Source: Lepus europaeus
Lineage: Eukaryota; Chordata; Mammalia; Lagomorpha; Leporidae
Length of the DNA stretch: 64,000 nt
Direction of reading: 5' to 3'
NCBI RefSeq assembly: GCF_033115175.1
Contig: NC_084837.1
Location: forward strand, 30,148,266 to 30,212,265
The notes under the pieces were generated by a model. It made no database searches. It was not told the DNA's origin and saw nothing but the letters and a program-made list of their open reading frames with translations. Positions 1-11,645 of the stretch are shown here, one piece after another; within the stretch, counting starts at the first letter, position 1, and each line of letters opens with the position of its first letter. The position numbers were made by a program, and so were the translations under genes.

Positions 1-456
1 ATACCAATCAAAATGCCAAAGACATTCTTCTCAGATCTAGAAAAAATGATGCTGAAATTCATATGGAAGCACAAGAGACCTTGAATAGCTAAAGCAATCT
101 TGGACAACCAAAACAAAGCCGGAGGCATTACAATACCAGATTTCAGGACATACTACAGGGCAGTTGTAATCAAAACAGCATGGTACTGGTACAGAAACAG
201 ATGGATAGACCAATGGAACAGAATAGAAACACCAGAAATCAATCCAAACTACAGCCAACTTATATTTGATCAAGGAGCTCAAACCAATTCCTGGAGCAAG
301 CACAACCTGTTCAACAACTGGTACTGAGAAAACTGGATTTTCACATGCAGAAGTAAGAAGCAAGACCCCTATCTTATACCTTACACAAAAATCCACTCAA
401 CATGGGTTAAAGATCTAAATCTACCATCCAACACCATCAAATTATTAGAGAACATC
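1..456 (+). mobile_element. L1 ORF2 fragment (pseudogenised)
   Basis: Reads as the C-terminal part of L1 ORF2p: the KAGGIT-x-PDF and KTAWYWY-x-NR motifs are clear. There is a stop near position 82 and an internal deletion around 290. It is cut off by the window start and joined to a headless SINE at 457. Confidence 0.9.
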
Positions 457-730
457 AGATGCTGCGGCGCCAGCATCCCATATTTGTGCCGGTGCTAGTC
501 CTGGCTGCTCCTCTTCCAATTCAGACCTTTGCTATGGCCTGGGAAAGCAGTAGAAGATGGCCCAAGTCCTTAGACCCCTGTACCCGCATGGGAGACCAAG
601 GAGGAAGCACCTGGCTCCTAGCTTCAGATCAACACAGCTCCGCCCATAGTGGCCATTGGGGAGTGATCCAACTGTCTGTAACTCTACCTCTCAAATAAAT
701 AAATAAAATCTTTAAAAAAAAAAAAAAGAA
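457..730 (+). mobile_element. CSINE (older type), 5'-truncated
   Basis: Body runs from GCGGCGCCAGCATCCCATAT to the AAATAAATAAATAAAATC tail. The tRNA head is missing. Confidence 0.9.
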
Positions 731-1581
731 GGAGGTACCTTTCTCTGAAGGTACAAATTCAAATGAGGACCTTAGTGTTTGTTAAATTAATAATAAATAT
801 ATATTCTTTCAGTAAAACTTTCAAACACCACAATATACCTTCAATTTCATTTTGACTAACATGATTCCAAATTTGGCAAATTTGTGAATCAGTGCCTTTA
901 TCATTTTTTGATACAAGTGCAGCTGTTTTATGCAAAGATGTAAGTTTTAAATAGCAGCAGTTTTTTAGCTCCATAATCCTGAGAAACTGAAAGAGGATGC
1001 TTGCCATCTAGTGGAAAACTGTCAAGTTACAGTGCATTTTCTCAGTTCTGGTAAATTCTTTAAGCAAATCTTTTATTTTAAAATATCTCTGTGAGAAACT
1101 TCCTTCACAAATCTTTCTGATCACATTTATACAGGGAAAATGCTTGTGGTATAGCAAAATAATAATAGTAATAATGGGCTCAAATTATCTCCTCAGCAAA
1201 CAAGAACTGCTTTACAAGAGAATTTAAATGTCATGGTATTTTCAAGTAAAGCTAGAAAGGAAATGGCAGAAAATAATAACAATAAAAAAGATATGTACCT
1301 GTTTAGGGAGGTGTCATCATTTCTCCTACAGTGTCTATGTAGAAGGACCAAGAATGGAAGAGACCCAAGCACACAGACTTCTTTCTGATTTTAAGGTCTA
1401 CTTTCTTTGTTTCTATAAGTAATGTCCTCTCTTTTTCTCTACATTTATGTTTTTGCATATAACAGCTTCATCATAAAGTTCCAACCTATTTTGTCTTTCT
1501 AGAAACCATTTCCTTTCACCCTCAAGAAAGATCCTAAATAACAGCAGGCATTTGGTACAGTGGGTTATGAAGCTGTTATCT
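731..1581. other. Unassigned AT-rich intergenic sequence
   Basis: No gene or recognisable repeat is seen; short open frames here look random. Confidence 0.5.
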
Positions 1582-1680
1582 GGGGCCAGTGCTGTGGTTC
1601 AGCAAGTTAAGCTGCCATCTGTAACACTGGGTAAAGTTGGAGTCCTCACTGCTCTAGCAAAAAAATAAAACATTTTAAAA
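1582..1680 (+). mobile_element. CSINE fragment
   Basis: Head GGGGCCAGTGCTGTGGTTCA is followed by a short degenerate body and an A-rich end. Confidence 0.7.
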
Positions 1681-1791
1681 CACCCTAAACAATGTTTCTT
1701 TTTCTTAATGAGTTATCATGTTTAATAAGCATTTCTTGGTTTGAGGTTAATATTATTCATTTAATTGCCAAATATAAAATCGTAAAGGAGA

Positions 1792-2121
1792 GCCGGCGCC
1801 ATGGCTCAACAGGCTAATCCTCCGCCTTGCGGCGCCGGCACACCGGGTTCTAGTCCCGGTCGGGGCACCGATCCTGTCCCGGTTGCCCCTCTTCCAGGCC
1901 AGCTCTCTGCTGTGGCCAGGGAGTGCAGTGGAGGATGGCCCAAGTGCTTAGGCCCTGCACCCCATGGGAGACCAGGAGAAGCACCTGACTCCTGCCATCG
2001 GAACAGCGCGGTGCGCCGGCCGCAGCGCGCTACCGCGGCGGCCATTGGAGGGTGAACCAACGGCAAAAGGAAGACCTTTCTCTCTGTCTCTCTCTCACTG
2101 TCCACTCTGCCTGTCAAAAAA
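1792..2121 (+). mobile_element. Young full-length CSINE with 16-bp TSD
   Basis: Intact tRNA-like head with B box (GGTTCTAGTCC), body, CT-rich region and A tail. The perfect TSD AAAATCGTAAAGGAGA lies at 1776-1791 and 2122-2137. It belongs to a group with an extra CAGCGCGCTACCGCGG block near the 3' end. Confidence 0.96.
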
Positions 2122-2137
2122 AAAATCGTAAAGGAGA

Positions 2138-3887
2138 AGCTAAATCTTATGAAACTACCCAATATTTCCAGAAAAAAATTATGCCAATAGAATCATGAGC
2201 TGAGACAATGATGTACAGTTCTTGGGTCAGAATGGTAACTAATCTGCATGTTGAATAAGGTCCCCTCTCTAAAAAGGAGGAAACTTGACAAAGTTATGGG
2301 TAATAATTCTTAAAAGAGGCAAATAAGTAGATTCCATAAAACTTTTTGAAAGGTTAATGGTTTTAAAAGATAATGAGGCAGGAACTATGGTTGGAGGTGG
2401 GGGTGAGAAATGTGTCAGTAAGATTAAAGAGAAATGGGTTTGTACAAAGGATAGGGCAGAATATGGTTCCTAGGACCTTCTCTCTTTCAAACCAATCTAT
2501 GGGTGGGGCTGATCCATCCATAAAACAAGCTTGACCTTTCCCCCTTATCCTTCAGTTGGAATCCTCCATAGAAACAGAGGAACAGAAAGAAGGGTAGCGA
2601 TAGGTGCTAATTGGGGCCTATGATACCTATTCATGGAACTTGTTTGTGCCATCCAGTGCATGTTTGTACTTGATCACAAATGTACAAATTCTACCTTGCA
2701 ACATAGTATCAGTTGGTCTGTCTGACATTGTTTGGCCAGTTTTACAGGATTCAGCTCATGGTGGGAATTTTTATATATATAATCAGTCTGTGTTCCAGGG
2801 GCATTCATCCTGTCTCCACCAGAGTGAAGAAGCACACCAAAACGCATATAGTTCGCTACAGAAAATGGTATTGCTTTGCTCCAGAACCCAAAGGAATAAC
2901 ATGATTTGCCCACTGGTACTTTCCATAAACTTCACACAGCATCTTGTCTTACTGTTAACACCTTTAATATCATAGAACCTGTCAAATTTTATGATCCATG
3001 TAGCAGGCTGCTTGCACCACAGCCTGAACCTGTCACTAGCTCTTTCCTATTCTACATCCCATTTAAAGATAGCAGTCTTTTGTGTCACTCAGTATATTCA
3101 CTGAAGAAGTATCCCTAGGTAGAAAATTATGCTGTCTCTGGAACTCAGAGGAACACCACATATTCTGATTCTTTTTAGCATAGAAAATACAGAATGCAAT
3201 AATTTGTCTTCTACTTTGGAGGAGATATCCAGCCATACACCTGCTCAATATGTCCCTAAAACATTTATAGATGTGGCAAGCACTTAAACATTTATACAGT
3301 TTATCTCTAACACTCAGAGGACATGTCTTACCAATACCCGCATTGTGCTAGCCATCTTTTACAAATCCAAATCAGTCAACATAATGTCACCAAAGTAACT
3401 TAACAGTGTAATGCCAAATGTCAAGATGTTCTAGATCTCTACATATTATAATATTACAGAAGGAAAAATAGTTAAAAATCTCCCTGGGAAAAACCTGTAA
3501 GTGAATAGTACTATCTATTCCATATTAATATGAACCTATTGCTTATTCTTTTATCTAATTGGAATAGAAAAGATTGCATTTTCTGACTCAGTGGTCACTT
3601 GCCACATACATAAGGTCAAATTAATTATTTTAGTTTAATTATTTTATTACATTTAATTATTTTATTTTATTATATTTAATTATTTATTCTAATTTAAATA
3701 TTTTAGCAAAGATTTTTCATCATGTGCAGTGATATACTCAAAAAATACCATTTAACTGAGCTTATGTGAGTTTCCAGTCACTTCCTGAAGATCCACTGAA
3801 TTCTGCAGGTACCTGAATTCTGTAGGTACCAGGTAAATTAAATGAAGATATGATAGGGACTAGCACTCCAGCACCCAACCAGGGGTT
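2138..3887. other. Unassigned intergenic sequence, probably ancient repeat in part
   Basis: At 2600-3120 several moderately long open frames overlap, without any family I recognise; an old LTR-element interior is possible. AT-rich low-complexity sequence lies at 3622-3705. A 17-bp direct repeat (TGAATTCTG[C/T]AGGTAC) lies at about 3798-3832. Confidence 0.4.
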
Positions 3888-4075
3888 GGCAAACTCTTTT
3901 TCAGTAAAAGGCAAAAATCATAAATATTTTTAACTCTGTAAACCATACAGTCAACCGCTTAACTCTATAGCAACCACTTAACTCTGCCATGGTAGCACAA
4001 AAGCAGCCCCAGACAGTACTTAAATAAATAGGCATGGCTGTATTCCTCCAAAAAAAATATTTACAAAAACAGGTA
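3885..4075 (+). mobile_element. Ancient hAT-type DNA transposon fragment
   Basis: Begins CAGGGGTTGGCAAACTC and runs through a degenerate body to ATTTACAAAAACAGG. It resembles the mammalian element starting CAGGGGTCGGCAAACT. I recall the family only approximately. Confidence 0.6.
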
Positions 4076-4100
4076 TTAGGTCAGTCCATTGGATTATGCT

Positions 4101-4124
4101 ATTGGATAGTAATAACTATCCAAT
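4101..4124. other. Perfect short inverted repeat (hairpin)
   Basis: Arms ATTGGATAGT (4101-4110) and ACTATCCAAT (4115-4124) flank a 4-nt AATA loop. No surrounding terminator or gene context. Confidence 0.6.
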
Positions 4125-4449
4125 CTTGATTATCTTTATGTACCCATTCTTTTCCCTGTAAGTCCCAAAAGTCTACTACATTCCACCCATTGGTTGTTTC
4201 TCCTCTACCAATTCACCCTCCCAATTCACTAAGGGTAAAAGCTTACCAGTGGACATTTGCCTGGAGTTGTTTGGGTTTCACACTATCTCCTACATAGCCA
4301 ACAATCCAGCTCTAAAAACCTATACTATCAGCTCCTTTTTCAGCCTACTCCCAATACCAATTATCAGCAGTTTTCTAGAAGCAGATGAAAATAGAGAATT
4401 TGATGTATAAAATGTGTATTATGGATCAACACTTATGAAAGAGAAGTGG

Positions 4450-4858
4450 GTAAGGGGAAGAAGCACTTGGCCTAATGATTTAGGTGCCAGCTAAGATGTC
4501 TGCATTCCATATCAGAGTGCCTGAGTTGGAGGCCTAGGAGAGCTCCTAGGAAAGTTCAAACCCTGGGGAAGCAGCAGTAATGGCTCAAATGGTTGAATTC
4601 CTGCCATCCACAAGAGAGACTTCCATTGAGTTTCAAATGTCCCACTTTGCTCTACCCATTCACCACTCCCAACCATTGCAAGCATTCAGGGAGTGATGCC
4701 ATCCACATGAGAGACTTCCATTGAGTTTCAAACATCCCACTTTGCTCTACCCATTCACCCACTCCCAACCATTGCAAGCATTCAGGGAGTGAATCAATGA
4801 AAAGAAATTCTCTCTCTTTGTTTATCTCTTTGCCTCTTAAATAAATAAATGTTTACAA
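4450..4858 (+). mobile_element. Old CSINE with internal 95-bp tandem duplication
   Basis: Eroded body ends in AAATAAATAAATG. Two copies of a 95-bp unit lie head to tail at 4603-4697 and 4698-4793, each starting GCCATCCACA and ending GGGAGTGA. Confidence 0.8.
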
Positions 4859-4860
4859 AA

Positions 4861-5225
4861 CAGAGGCAAGCACTATAGCACAGCATGGTAAGCTACCACT
4901 TACAATGCTGATATACCATATAGAAGTACCAGTTAAAATTCCAGCTGCTCTGCTTCCATTCCAGCTCCCTACAAATATGTGGGAGAAAACAGTAGATGAT
5001 GGCCCAAGTACTTGAGCCTCTGTTATCCTTGTGAGAGACCCAGATGGAGTTCCCAGCTTCTGGCTTGGGCCTTAATCCAACCCTAGCTGTTGTGGCTATT
5101 TAGGGAGTGAATCAGAAAATAGAAGATCTCTCACTCTGTCTCTTCATCTCTTTCTATGTGTGTGTCATTCTACCTTTCAAATAAATAAATAATCTTTTTT
5201 GTAAAAAAAAATAATAATAATAAAA
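4861..5225 (+). mobile_element. Old CSINE
   Basis: Head GGCAAGCACTATAGCACAGC through CTTTCAAATAAATAAATAATC; tail of A and AAT repeats. Confidence 0.88.
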
Positions 5226-5353
5226 AGAGGGGAGGGTGGAAAAGCAGGATATGTCAAAGAAATAAATTGAATTGTGATGTAGGTCCAACAAAGCCTCAGC
5301 TAATGTGGCAAAAAGCTCTAGAGGAAACATTGTCCATTAAATTGTCCTGAGTT

Positions 5354-5486
5354 GGGCCAAGCAATGGCTTTATTCTATCACAGAATGCAAGCTTTGCAAA
5401 AAGAAGTGACATCAAAATACTTCCCTCTGTCTCTCCTCCCCAGTGTCACTCTGTCTTTGAAATATATAAATCTTTTTTAAAAAATC
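5354..5486 (+). mobile_element. Degenerate CSINE fragment
   Basis: The remnant of a head (GGGCCAAGCAATGG) runs into CTCTGTCTCTCC and a TTTGAAATATATAAATC tail; most of the body is gone. The flanking 5487-5745 shows nothing. Confidence 0.5.
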
Positions 5487-5746
5487 ACCTTGAACAAAGA
5501 TAAATATCTTAGGTCATTTGAAATAAATGAGTAAATGAAGAAAAATAGAACAGCTACTTAATATGAAAATGAGTCAAACATACTTTAAAGCATACACATT
5601 ATATAAAATAATAGAGTTTTTCTTTCTATATATAAATGATGACCAAAATGTAGTCATTGCCAACTAAGCTACATCACAAGTTTGGATGATTTTACTCTTT
5701 TAGAATAATCACTGAAATTACATATAAAATTATAAAAACTATTGTA

Positions 5747-6077
5747 CTTTTTTAAAAAGATTTATTTTATTTATTTGAAAGACAGAGTTAACAGAGAGAG
5801 ATAGAGACAGAGAGAAAGGTCTTACCTCCGCTGGTGCACTCCCCAGATGGGCGCAACAGCCGGAGCTGTGCCAATCCAAAGCCAAGAGCCAGGAGCTTCT
5901 TCCAGGTCTCCCACATGGGTACAGGGGCCCAAGGACTTGAGCCATCTTCTACTGCTTTCCCTGGCCATAGCAGAGAGCTGGATCAGAAGAGGAGCAGCAG
6001 GGACTAGAACCAGCGCCCATATGGGATGCCGGCACTTCAGGCCAGGGCTTTAACCCACTGCGCCACAGCGCTGGCCC
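5747..6077 (-). mobile_element. CSINE
   Basis: Complement of tail (AAAGATTTATTTTATTT) to complement of head (GCGCCACAGCGCTGGCCC); full length. Confidence 0.93.
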
Positions 6078-6302
6078 AGAACTACTGTAATTTTATTAAG
6101 ATATTAATGACTCAAATAACTTCAATTTTCCAAGTAAAAAGTATATTACAGACTTAGGTCTTAGGACAAGAATATTATACAATCATTTGCTTTCAGAATG
6201 CTCCATACAAGAACTCTGTTTGCAGAACATACTGCTAGAAGCCAAGCTTGATCAGCTCTGCGATCTCTGTGCCCCATTTCCACATCTGCAAAAATGAGCG
6301 CA

Positions 6303-6662
6303 CAGGGGCAGGCATTGTGATATACCAGATAAAGCCGCCACTTGTGATGCTGGCATCCAATATGGGTGCCTGTTTGAGTCCCAGCTGCTTCACTTCCCAT
6401 CCAATTCCCTACTAAGGTACCTGGGAAAGCAGTGGGAAATTACCCAAGTGCTTGGTCCCCTGCACCCACATGGGAGACCTGGAAGAACCTCCTGGCTCCT
6501 CAGACCAGCCCAGATCCAGCCATTGTGGCCATTTATAGAGTGAACCAACTGATGGAAAATCTCTCTCTCTCTCTCACTTGCTGTGTTTTCCTCTATCTCT
6601 CTCTCTCTCTCTCTCTCTCTGCCACTCTGCCATTCAAATAAATAAATATATTTTTTTAAAAA
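6303..6662 (+). mobile_element. CSINE
   Basis: Head GGGGCAGGCATTGTGATATA through a long CT repeat (6589-6620) to CATTCAAATAAATAAATA. Confidence 0.92.
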
Positions 6663-7362
6663 ATGAGTAAATAGTAGCCCCATATGAGGTTGTCAAGATT
6701 AACTTTCATGTGAAGCACTTGAATAAACACAGAACATATATTACCTATTATTACACTTACCCTTCTTCTTAAACTAAGACTACTCTCTGGAAGCAAGTTA
6801 AGTTGATTATGAGGTAATGGGATATCTTGTGCCATACTCTCATTCCTTCACCCACAAATTATTCTCAATGCAATCCTCAATGCAAAGGAGGTAACAACAC
6901 TAAACACAAACACCTATTTGATCAGAAACTGAATAAACAGACATGTACACAAGGATTTGTTCTCTCCTGTAAGGACAGAAAGCAGATACGATGGCTCCAC
7001 AAAAGCACCAGGGTCACTGGCTCATCCTATGTTCGCCATCATCTTTAGTGACCATCTTTCATCCTCAAAGTCACCTCATGAACAAGAATGACTGCTAAAC
7101 TCTAGTTATTACATTCATATTCCAAATAGCAGAAAAGGCCAGTGAGTCTTCTCCCAACTAAATCTATTCCAGTTAAGAGCCTTTTCAGAAGCCCCACACA
7201 AGCCTTCCATTGAAATTAGTCTGCAAGTCACATCTACCAAGAAATAAGATTGGGAAATATAAATTTTTAGCTGGGTATATTACAGTTTTGGGGATAAACA
7301 ACTCAACTGCAATTCTATTTCCTTGCTTCAAGATTAAGTTTCTCTAATCAAAAAGACAAGTG
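6663..7362. other. Unassigned intergenic sequence
   Basis: No recognised gene or repeat; the 73-codon open frame at 6827 has no familiar content. Confidence 0.4.
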
Positions 7363-7728
7363 GGAGGGCAGCGTTGTGGCACAGCAGGTTAAGGTACTGC
7401 TTACAATGCCAGCATCCTATATGGGTGTCAGTTTGTGTCCCTGCTGCTTGGCTTCACCTAATCCAGTTCCCTACTTAAAAAAAAAAAAAAAAAAAAAAAG
7501 TAGCAGAAGATGGCCCAAATGCTTGGGCCCCTGCCACCCTCGTGGAAGACACTAATGAGGTGCCAGGCTCCTGGCTTCAGCTTGGCCCAACCCTGGCTGT
7601 TGCAGACATCTGAGGAGTGAACCAGTGGAAGGAAAATTCTCTCTCTGAGCTCTGTCTCTCCCTTGCTCTTTCTGTAACTGTGACTTTCAAGTAAATAAAT
7701 AAATGAATCCTTAAAAAAAAAAAAAAAA
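7363..7728 (+). mobile_element. CSINE with internal A23 tract
   Basis: Head GGGCAGCGTTGTGGCACAGC to AAGTAAATAAATAAATG. An uninterrupted run of 23 A (7477-7499) sits inside the body, where GCTAATG-x-CCTGGG is usual. Confidence 0.9.
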
Positions 7729-7974
7729 GACAAGTTGACAGCAAGAAATAGCTCCCAAAACATATATAGATAGATAACTCCATAGATAATTAAGAGCTCT
7801 ACATAGATAATAAAGAGCTAGCTACAATAATGCTATGAAATATTCAATTTCCTTATTTGATGTTTAGATGCATAACAAAGATTAAAAAGGAAAGTAGAAT
7901 AAAAAATGTAAAGCAATAACATTATTTTCTTAATTGCATGTACATTTTAAGCAATGTGGATTTTTTCTTTTTTT

Positions 7975-8306
7975 AAAAAAGATTTATTTATTGGCCAGCA
8001 CCACGGCTCACTTGGCTAATCCTCCGCCTGTGGCGCTGGCACCCCGGCTTCTAGTCCCAGTTGGGGCGCCAGATTCTGTCCCAGTTGCTCCTCTTCCAGT
8101 CCAGCTCTCTACTGTGGCCTGGGAAGGCAGTGGAGGATGGCCCAAGTGCTTGGGCCCTGCACCCACATGGGAGACCAGGAGGAAGCACCTGGCTCCTGGC
8201 TTCGGATTGGCACAGCATGCCGACCGTGGCGGCCATTTGAGTGGTGAACCAACAGAAAAGAAGACCTTTCTCTCTCTCTCTCACTGTCTAACTCTGCCTG
8301 TCAAAA

Positions 8307-8337
<31 letters not shown>

Positions 8338-8657
8338 ATATTTAAAAAAAGATTTATTTATTTACTTGAAAGTCAAAGTTACGCAGAGAGAGAGAGAGAG
8401 GTCTTACATCCACTGGTTCACTCTCCAACTGGCCACATTGCCGCAATGGCTAGAGCTGAGCCAATCCAAAGCCAGGAGCCAGGAGTTTCTTCCAGGTCTC
8501 TCACGGAGGTGCAGGTACCCAAGGATTTGGGCCATCTTCTGCTTTCCCAGGCCATAGCAGAGAGCTGGATTGGAAGTGGAGTAGCCAGGACTCGAGCCAG
8601 CACCCATTTGTGATGCCGGCACTGCAGGTGGTCTGTGGCATGGTGCCGCACCCTTGG
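7975..8657 (-). mobile_element. CSINE (minus), split by a younger CSINE
   Basis: The tail start at 7975-7990 and the rest at 8344-8657 are one minus-strand copy. The duplicated AAAAAAGATTTATTTA on both sides of the plus-strand insert is its TSD. Confidence 0.85.
7991..8343 (+). mobile_element. Young CSINE nested in the tail of a minus CSINE
   Basis: Head GGCCAGCACCACGGCTCACT through CTCTCTCACTGTC to an (AAAT)n tail of about ten units (8303-8342). Confidence 0.93.
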
Positions 8658-8808
8658 AGATTTGTTTCTGAACTGAAAAAATCAAAATTGTATTTTTGAG
8701 AGTGGATTTTTTTCCTTTTTAGAGTCATGTAGTAAGTATTATAGAAGTAGTTAACAGCCATATTCATCATAATATGGATAAATTCTATGTACAATAAAAG
8801 TGAATGGA

Positions 8809-9161
8809 GGCCGGTGCCGTGGCTCAACAGGCTAATCCTCCGCCTTGCGGCGCCGGCACACTGGGTTCTAGTCCCGGTCGGGGTGCCGGATTCTGTCCCG
8901 GTTGCCCCTCTTTCAGGCCAGCTCTCTGCTATGGCCCAGGAGTGCAGTGGAGGATGGCCCAAATGCTTGGGCCCTGCACCCCATGGGAGACCAGGAGAAG
9001 CACCTGGCTCCTGCTATCAGATCAGCGCGGTGCGCCGGCCACAGTGCGCCGGCCGCGGCGGCCATTGGAGGGTGAACCTACGGCAAAGGAGGACCCTTCT
9101 CTCTGTCTCTCTCTCTCATTGTCCACTCTGCCTGTCAAAAAAAAAAAGAGAGAGAGAGAGA
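8809..9161 (+). mobile_element. Young CSINE
   Basis: Head GCCGGTGCCGTGGCTCAACA; tail A11 then (GA)n. TSD GAATGGAG at about 8801-8808 and 9162-9169. Confidence 0.95.
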
Positions 9162-9429
9162 GAATGGAGCTGAAATAAGAGAAAAACATGAAAGAGTAAA
9201 AGAAAAGGCTGACAGTGTTCAGGTCTCATTGAATTGCCTAAAACCTCTCTGGCTTTCGAAAAAAAAAATGTTTATACTATGAGCTAACTCTGTATTTAAA
9301 ACAAAGATCCTTTTGACATAAAAGAATTTTAAGTTGGATTTACCCCCAGGAGCTCTTGGGTAAATCAAATGATATCTTTCAGACTATTAAAATGCATTAA
9401 AAGAAAAAATTCATTAAAAGTACATTCAA

Positions 9430-9768
9430 GGGGCTGGTGCTGTGGTGTAGCAGGTAAAGCTGCCGTCTGCCATGCTGGCATCCCATATGGGCACCAGTTC
9501 AAGTCCCGGCTGCTCCACTTTCCATCCAGCTCTCTGCTATAGCCTGGGAAAGCAGTAGAAGATGACTCAAGTCCTTGGGACCCTGAACCCACATGGGAGA
9601 CCCAGAAGAAGCTCCTGGCTCCTGGCTTCAGCCTGACCCAACACCAGGCTCTTGGGGCCATTTGGTGAATGAACCAGTGGATGGAAAATTCTCTGTCTCT
9701 GTCTGTCCTCCTCTCTCTGTAACTCTACCTTTCAAATAAAAAAAAAATAAAAAAAAAACTTTACAAAA
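9430..9768 (+). mobile_element. Older CSINE
   Basis: Head GGGGCTGGTGCTGTGGTGTA, body with CATCCCATATGGGCACC, end CTTTCAAATAAAAAAAAA. Confidence 0.93.
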
Positions 9769-9784
9769 ATATGTAAAAAGAACA

Positions 9785-10097
9785 ATAATATAGTACATGT
9801 TATGGTGGGTTAAACTACTGTTTGCGAAGCTGGCATCCCATGTCACAGTATTGGATGGAGTCCCGACTGATTTGCTTCTGATCCAGTTTTGTGCTAATGT
9901 GCCTAGGAAGGTAGTTGGTGATTGTTCAAATACTTGGACCCCTGTTACCTTTTTGAGAGACCAGGATGGAGTTCCTGGCTTAGGCTTGGCCCGTCCCCAG
10001 CTACTGAGGGTGTTTGGGGAATAAACCAATGGATGGAAGATCTTCATCTGTCTGTCGCTATTTCTCTGCCTTTGAAATATATTTAAAAAAATTTTAA
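9785..10097 (+). mobile_element. Old CSINE
   Basis: Eroded copy immediately after the previous one: GGTGGGTTAAACTACTG to CTTTGAAATATATTT. Confidence 0.85.
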
Positions 10098-10167
10098 AGG
10101 GTTAAAAAGCAAAACAAGTTAAAGTACACAATTAAGTATACTATACTCTCACTTATTTGACTATACT

Positions 10168-10303
10168 TTTTAAAAAATATATATTTCTTTATTTATTTGA
10201 TAGGCAGAGTTACAGAGAAGCAGAGGCACCCATATAGGTGCCCATATGGGATGCCAGCATCTCTGGCAGAGGCTTAACCTGCTACACCACAATGCTGGCC
10301 CCT
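10168..10303 (-). mobile_element. CSINE with large internal deletion
   Basis: Tail complement and CAGAGTTACAGAGAAGCAGAGG join directly to GCCCATATGGGATGCC and the head complement. About 190 bp of body is missing. Confidence 0.85.
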
Positions 10304-10458
10304 ATTTTTACTTATTTAATTGTCATGAACATTTGAGTATCTTTTCACTTTGACTATCGATTTATATTTATTCTTTTCTCCTCTTCAACTTTCTGCTCTT
10401 CTTTTTGTAAGAATGGCATCCTACAACAAACTTAAGACTCTAGGATGGATACATCAGA

Positions 10459-10894
10459 ACAAAGTAGGGGTCTCAATAACCTAATTTATTCTGAATACTT
10501 CTGATTGCTTTCATAGTAATCCTTCTCCTGTTTGGGGCTTAAATAATCCAATTTTGTTTTTGGAACCCAATCCATTCCTAGCCTCAGTTTTTGATAATTC
10601 TAGGTGCTTTATCATTGGCCCTATGGATAGAATAGGTAACCTGGGCTTTAATCAATCACAGAATAAACAGAGTCAAGATAAAACCAGGTCCTGGTCAAGT
10701 TGCATCTGAACCTAATAATAACCCTTCTTAGTTACATGAACTAATTGTTCCTTTTCTATTTAAGCCAGTTTGGATTAGGTTTTGCCACTTCCTATTAAAA
10801 ACATTTCCATTTATCCACTTAAAAATTATATAATACTTGACAGCATTATCAGAAGTATTCCGAGTAAATGAGGTTATTGAGACCCCTACTTTGT
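10459..10894. mobile_element. Unassigned 436-bp terminal-inverted-repeat element
   Basis: Left arm 10459-10505 and right arm 10848-10894 are inverted copies, 44 of 47 positions identical (ACAAAGTAGGGGTCTCAATA at the outer end). The interior has no open frame of note. No clear 8-bp, TA or TTAA target duplication is visible. It looks like a nonautonomous DNA transposon (MITE-like); I cannot name the family. Confidence 0.7.
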
Positions 10895-11306
10895 CACTCC
10901 CAGATAAGAGCTAAACAGGAAGAGATCACAACACATACGGACATGATATACAATAGTCATTCTGAGTTAGAAGCTCAAACAGTATTCATGAGCATAGATT
11001 CCAGGTACCCACAAAAGACATACTAAATTATTTAGGAAAGATGAATCCACAAAGCATAGTCATTTTTACCATAAACTACATTGCTATCCACATTGTGAAC
11101 ATTTTATCTTTGTTAGTTTTGCATACAATTAAAAATTAGAAATACAATTAGAAAGTTAATTCAAGTTCAAATTTGTACACAAAGAAAAAGACAGTTAAGC
11201 TTTTACTCATTCTTTCTACCTAGCCTTTTCCAGTTTCCTATTAAATACCCATGAAGTCACACTCAGAGAAAAAAAAGACAAAAGCTTCCATTAAGATCCA
11301 AAACTA
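10895..11306. other. Unassigned intergenic sequence
   Basis: No gene or repeat recognised. Confidence 0.4.
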
Positions 11307-11630
11307 GTGACCAGTGCTGTACTGCAGCAGATCAAGCCACCACCTGTGATGCCAGCATCACATATGGGTGCCACTTTGAGTCTTGGCTGCTCCACTTCCA
11401 ATCAACTCCCTGCTAATGAGTCTGGGAACGCAGCAGAAGATGACCCAAGTACTTGGGGCGCTGTCACTCATGTGAGAGGCCTGGATGGAGTTCCAGGCTC
11501 CTGGCTTCAGCCTGGCCCAGCACAGCTATTGTAGCCATTTGGGGAGTGAACCAGCAGATGGAAGATCAATCTCTCTCTCTCTCTCTCTCTCTCTGCATTT
11601 CACATAAAATAAAAATAAATCTTTTTTATA
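11307..11630 (+). mobile_element. Older CSINE
   Basis: Head GTGACCAGTGCTGTACTGCA to a (CT)n run and CACATAAAATAAAAATAAATC. Confidence 0.92.
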
Positions 11631-11645
11631 AAAATACCCAAAACT

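Noticed and set aside
1792..1900. tRNA gene calls in CSINE heads (A and B box-like sequence)
   Set aside because: The heads are tRNA-derived SINE promoters; they lack a foldable full cloverleaf and continue into the SINE body.
2604..3118. Possible processed pseudogene with overlapping open frames
   Set aside because: No recognisable protein, no A tail, no target duplication; left as unassigned sequence.
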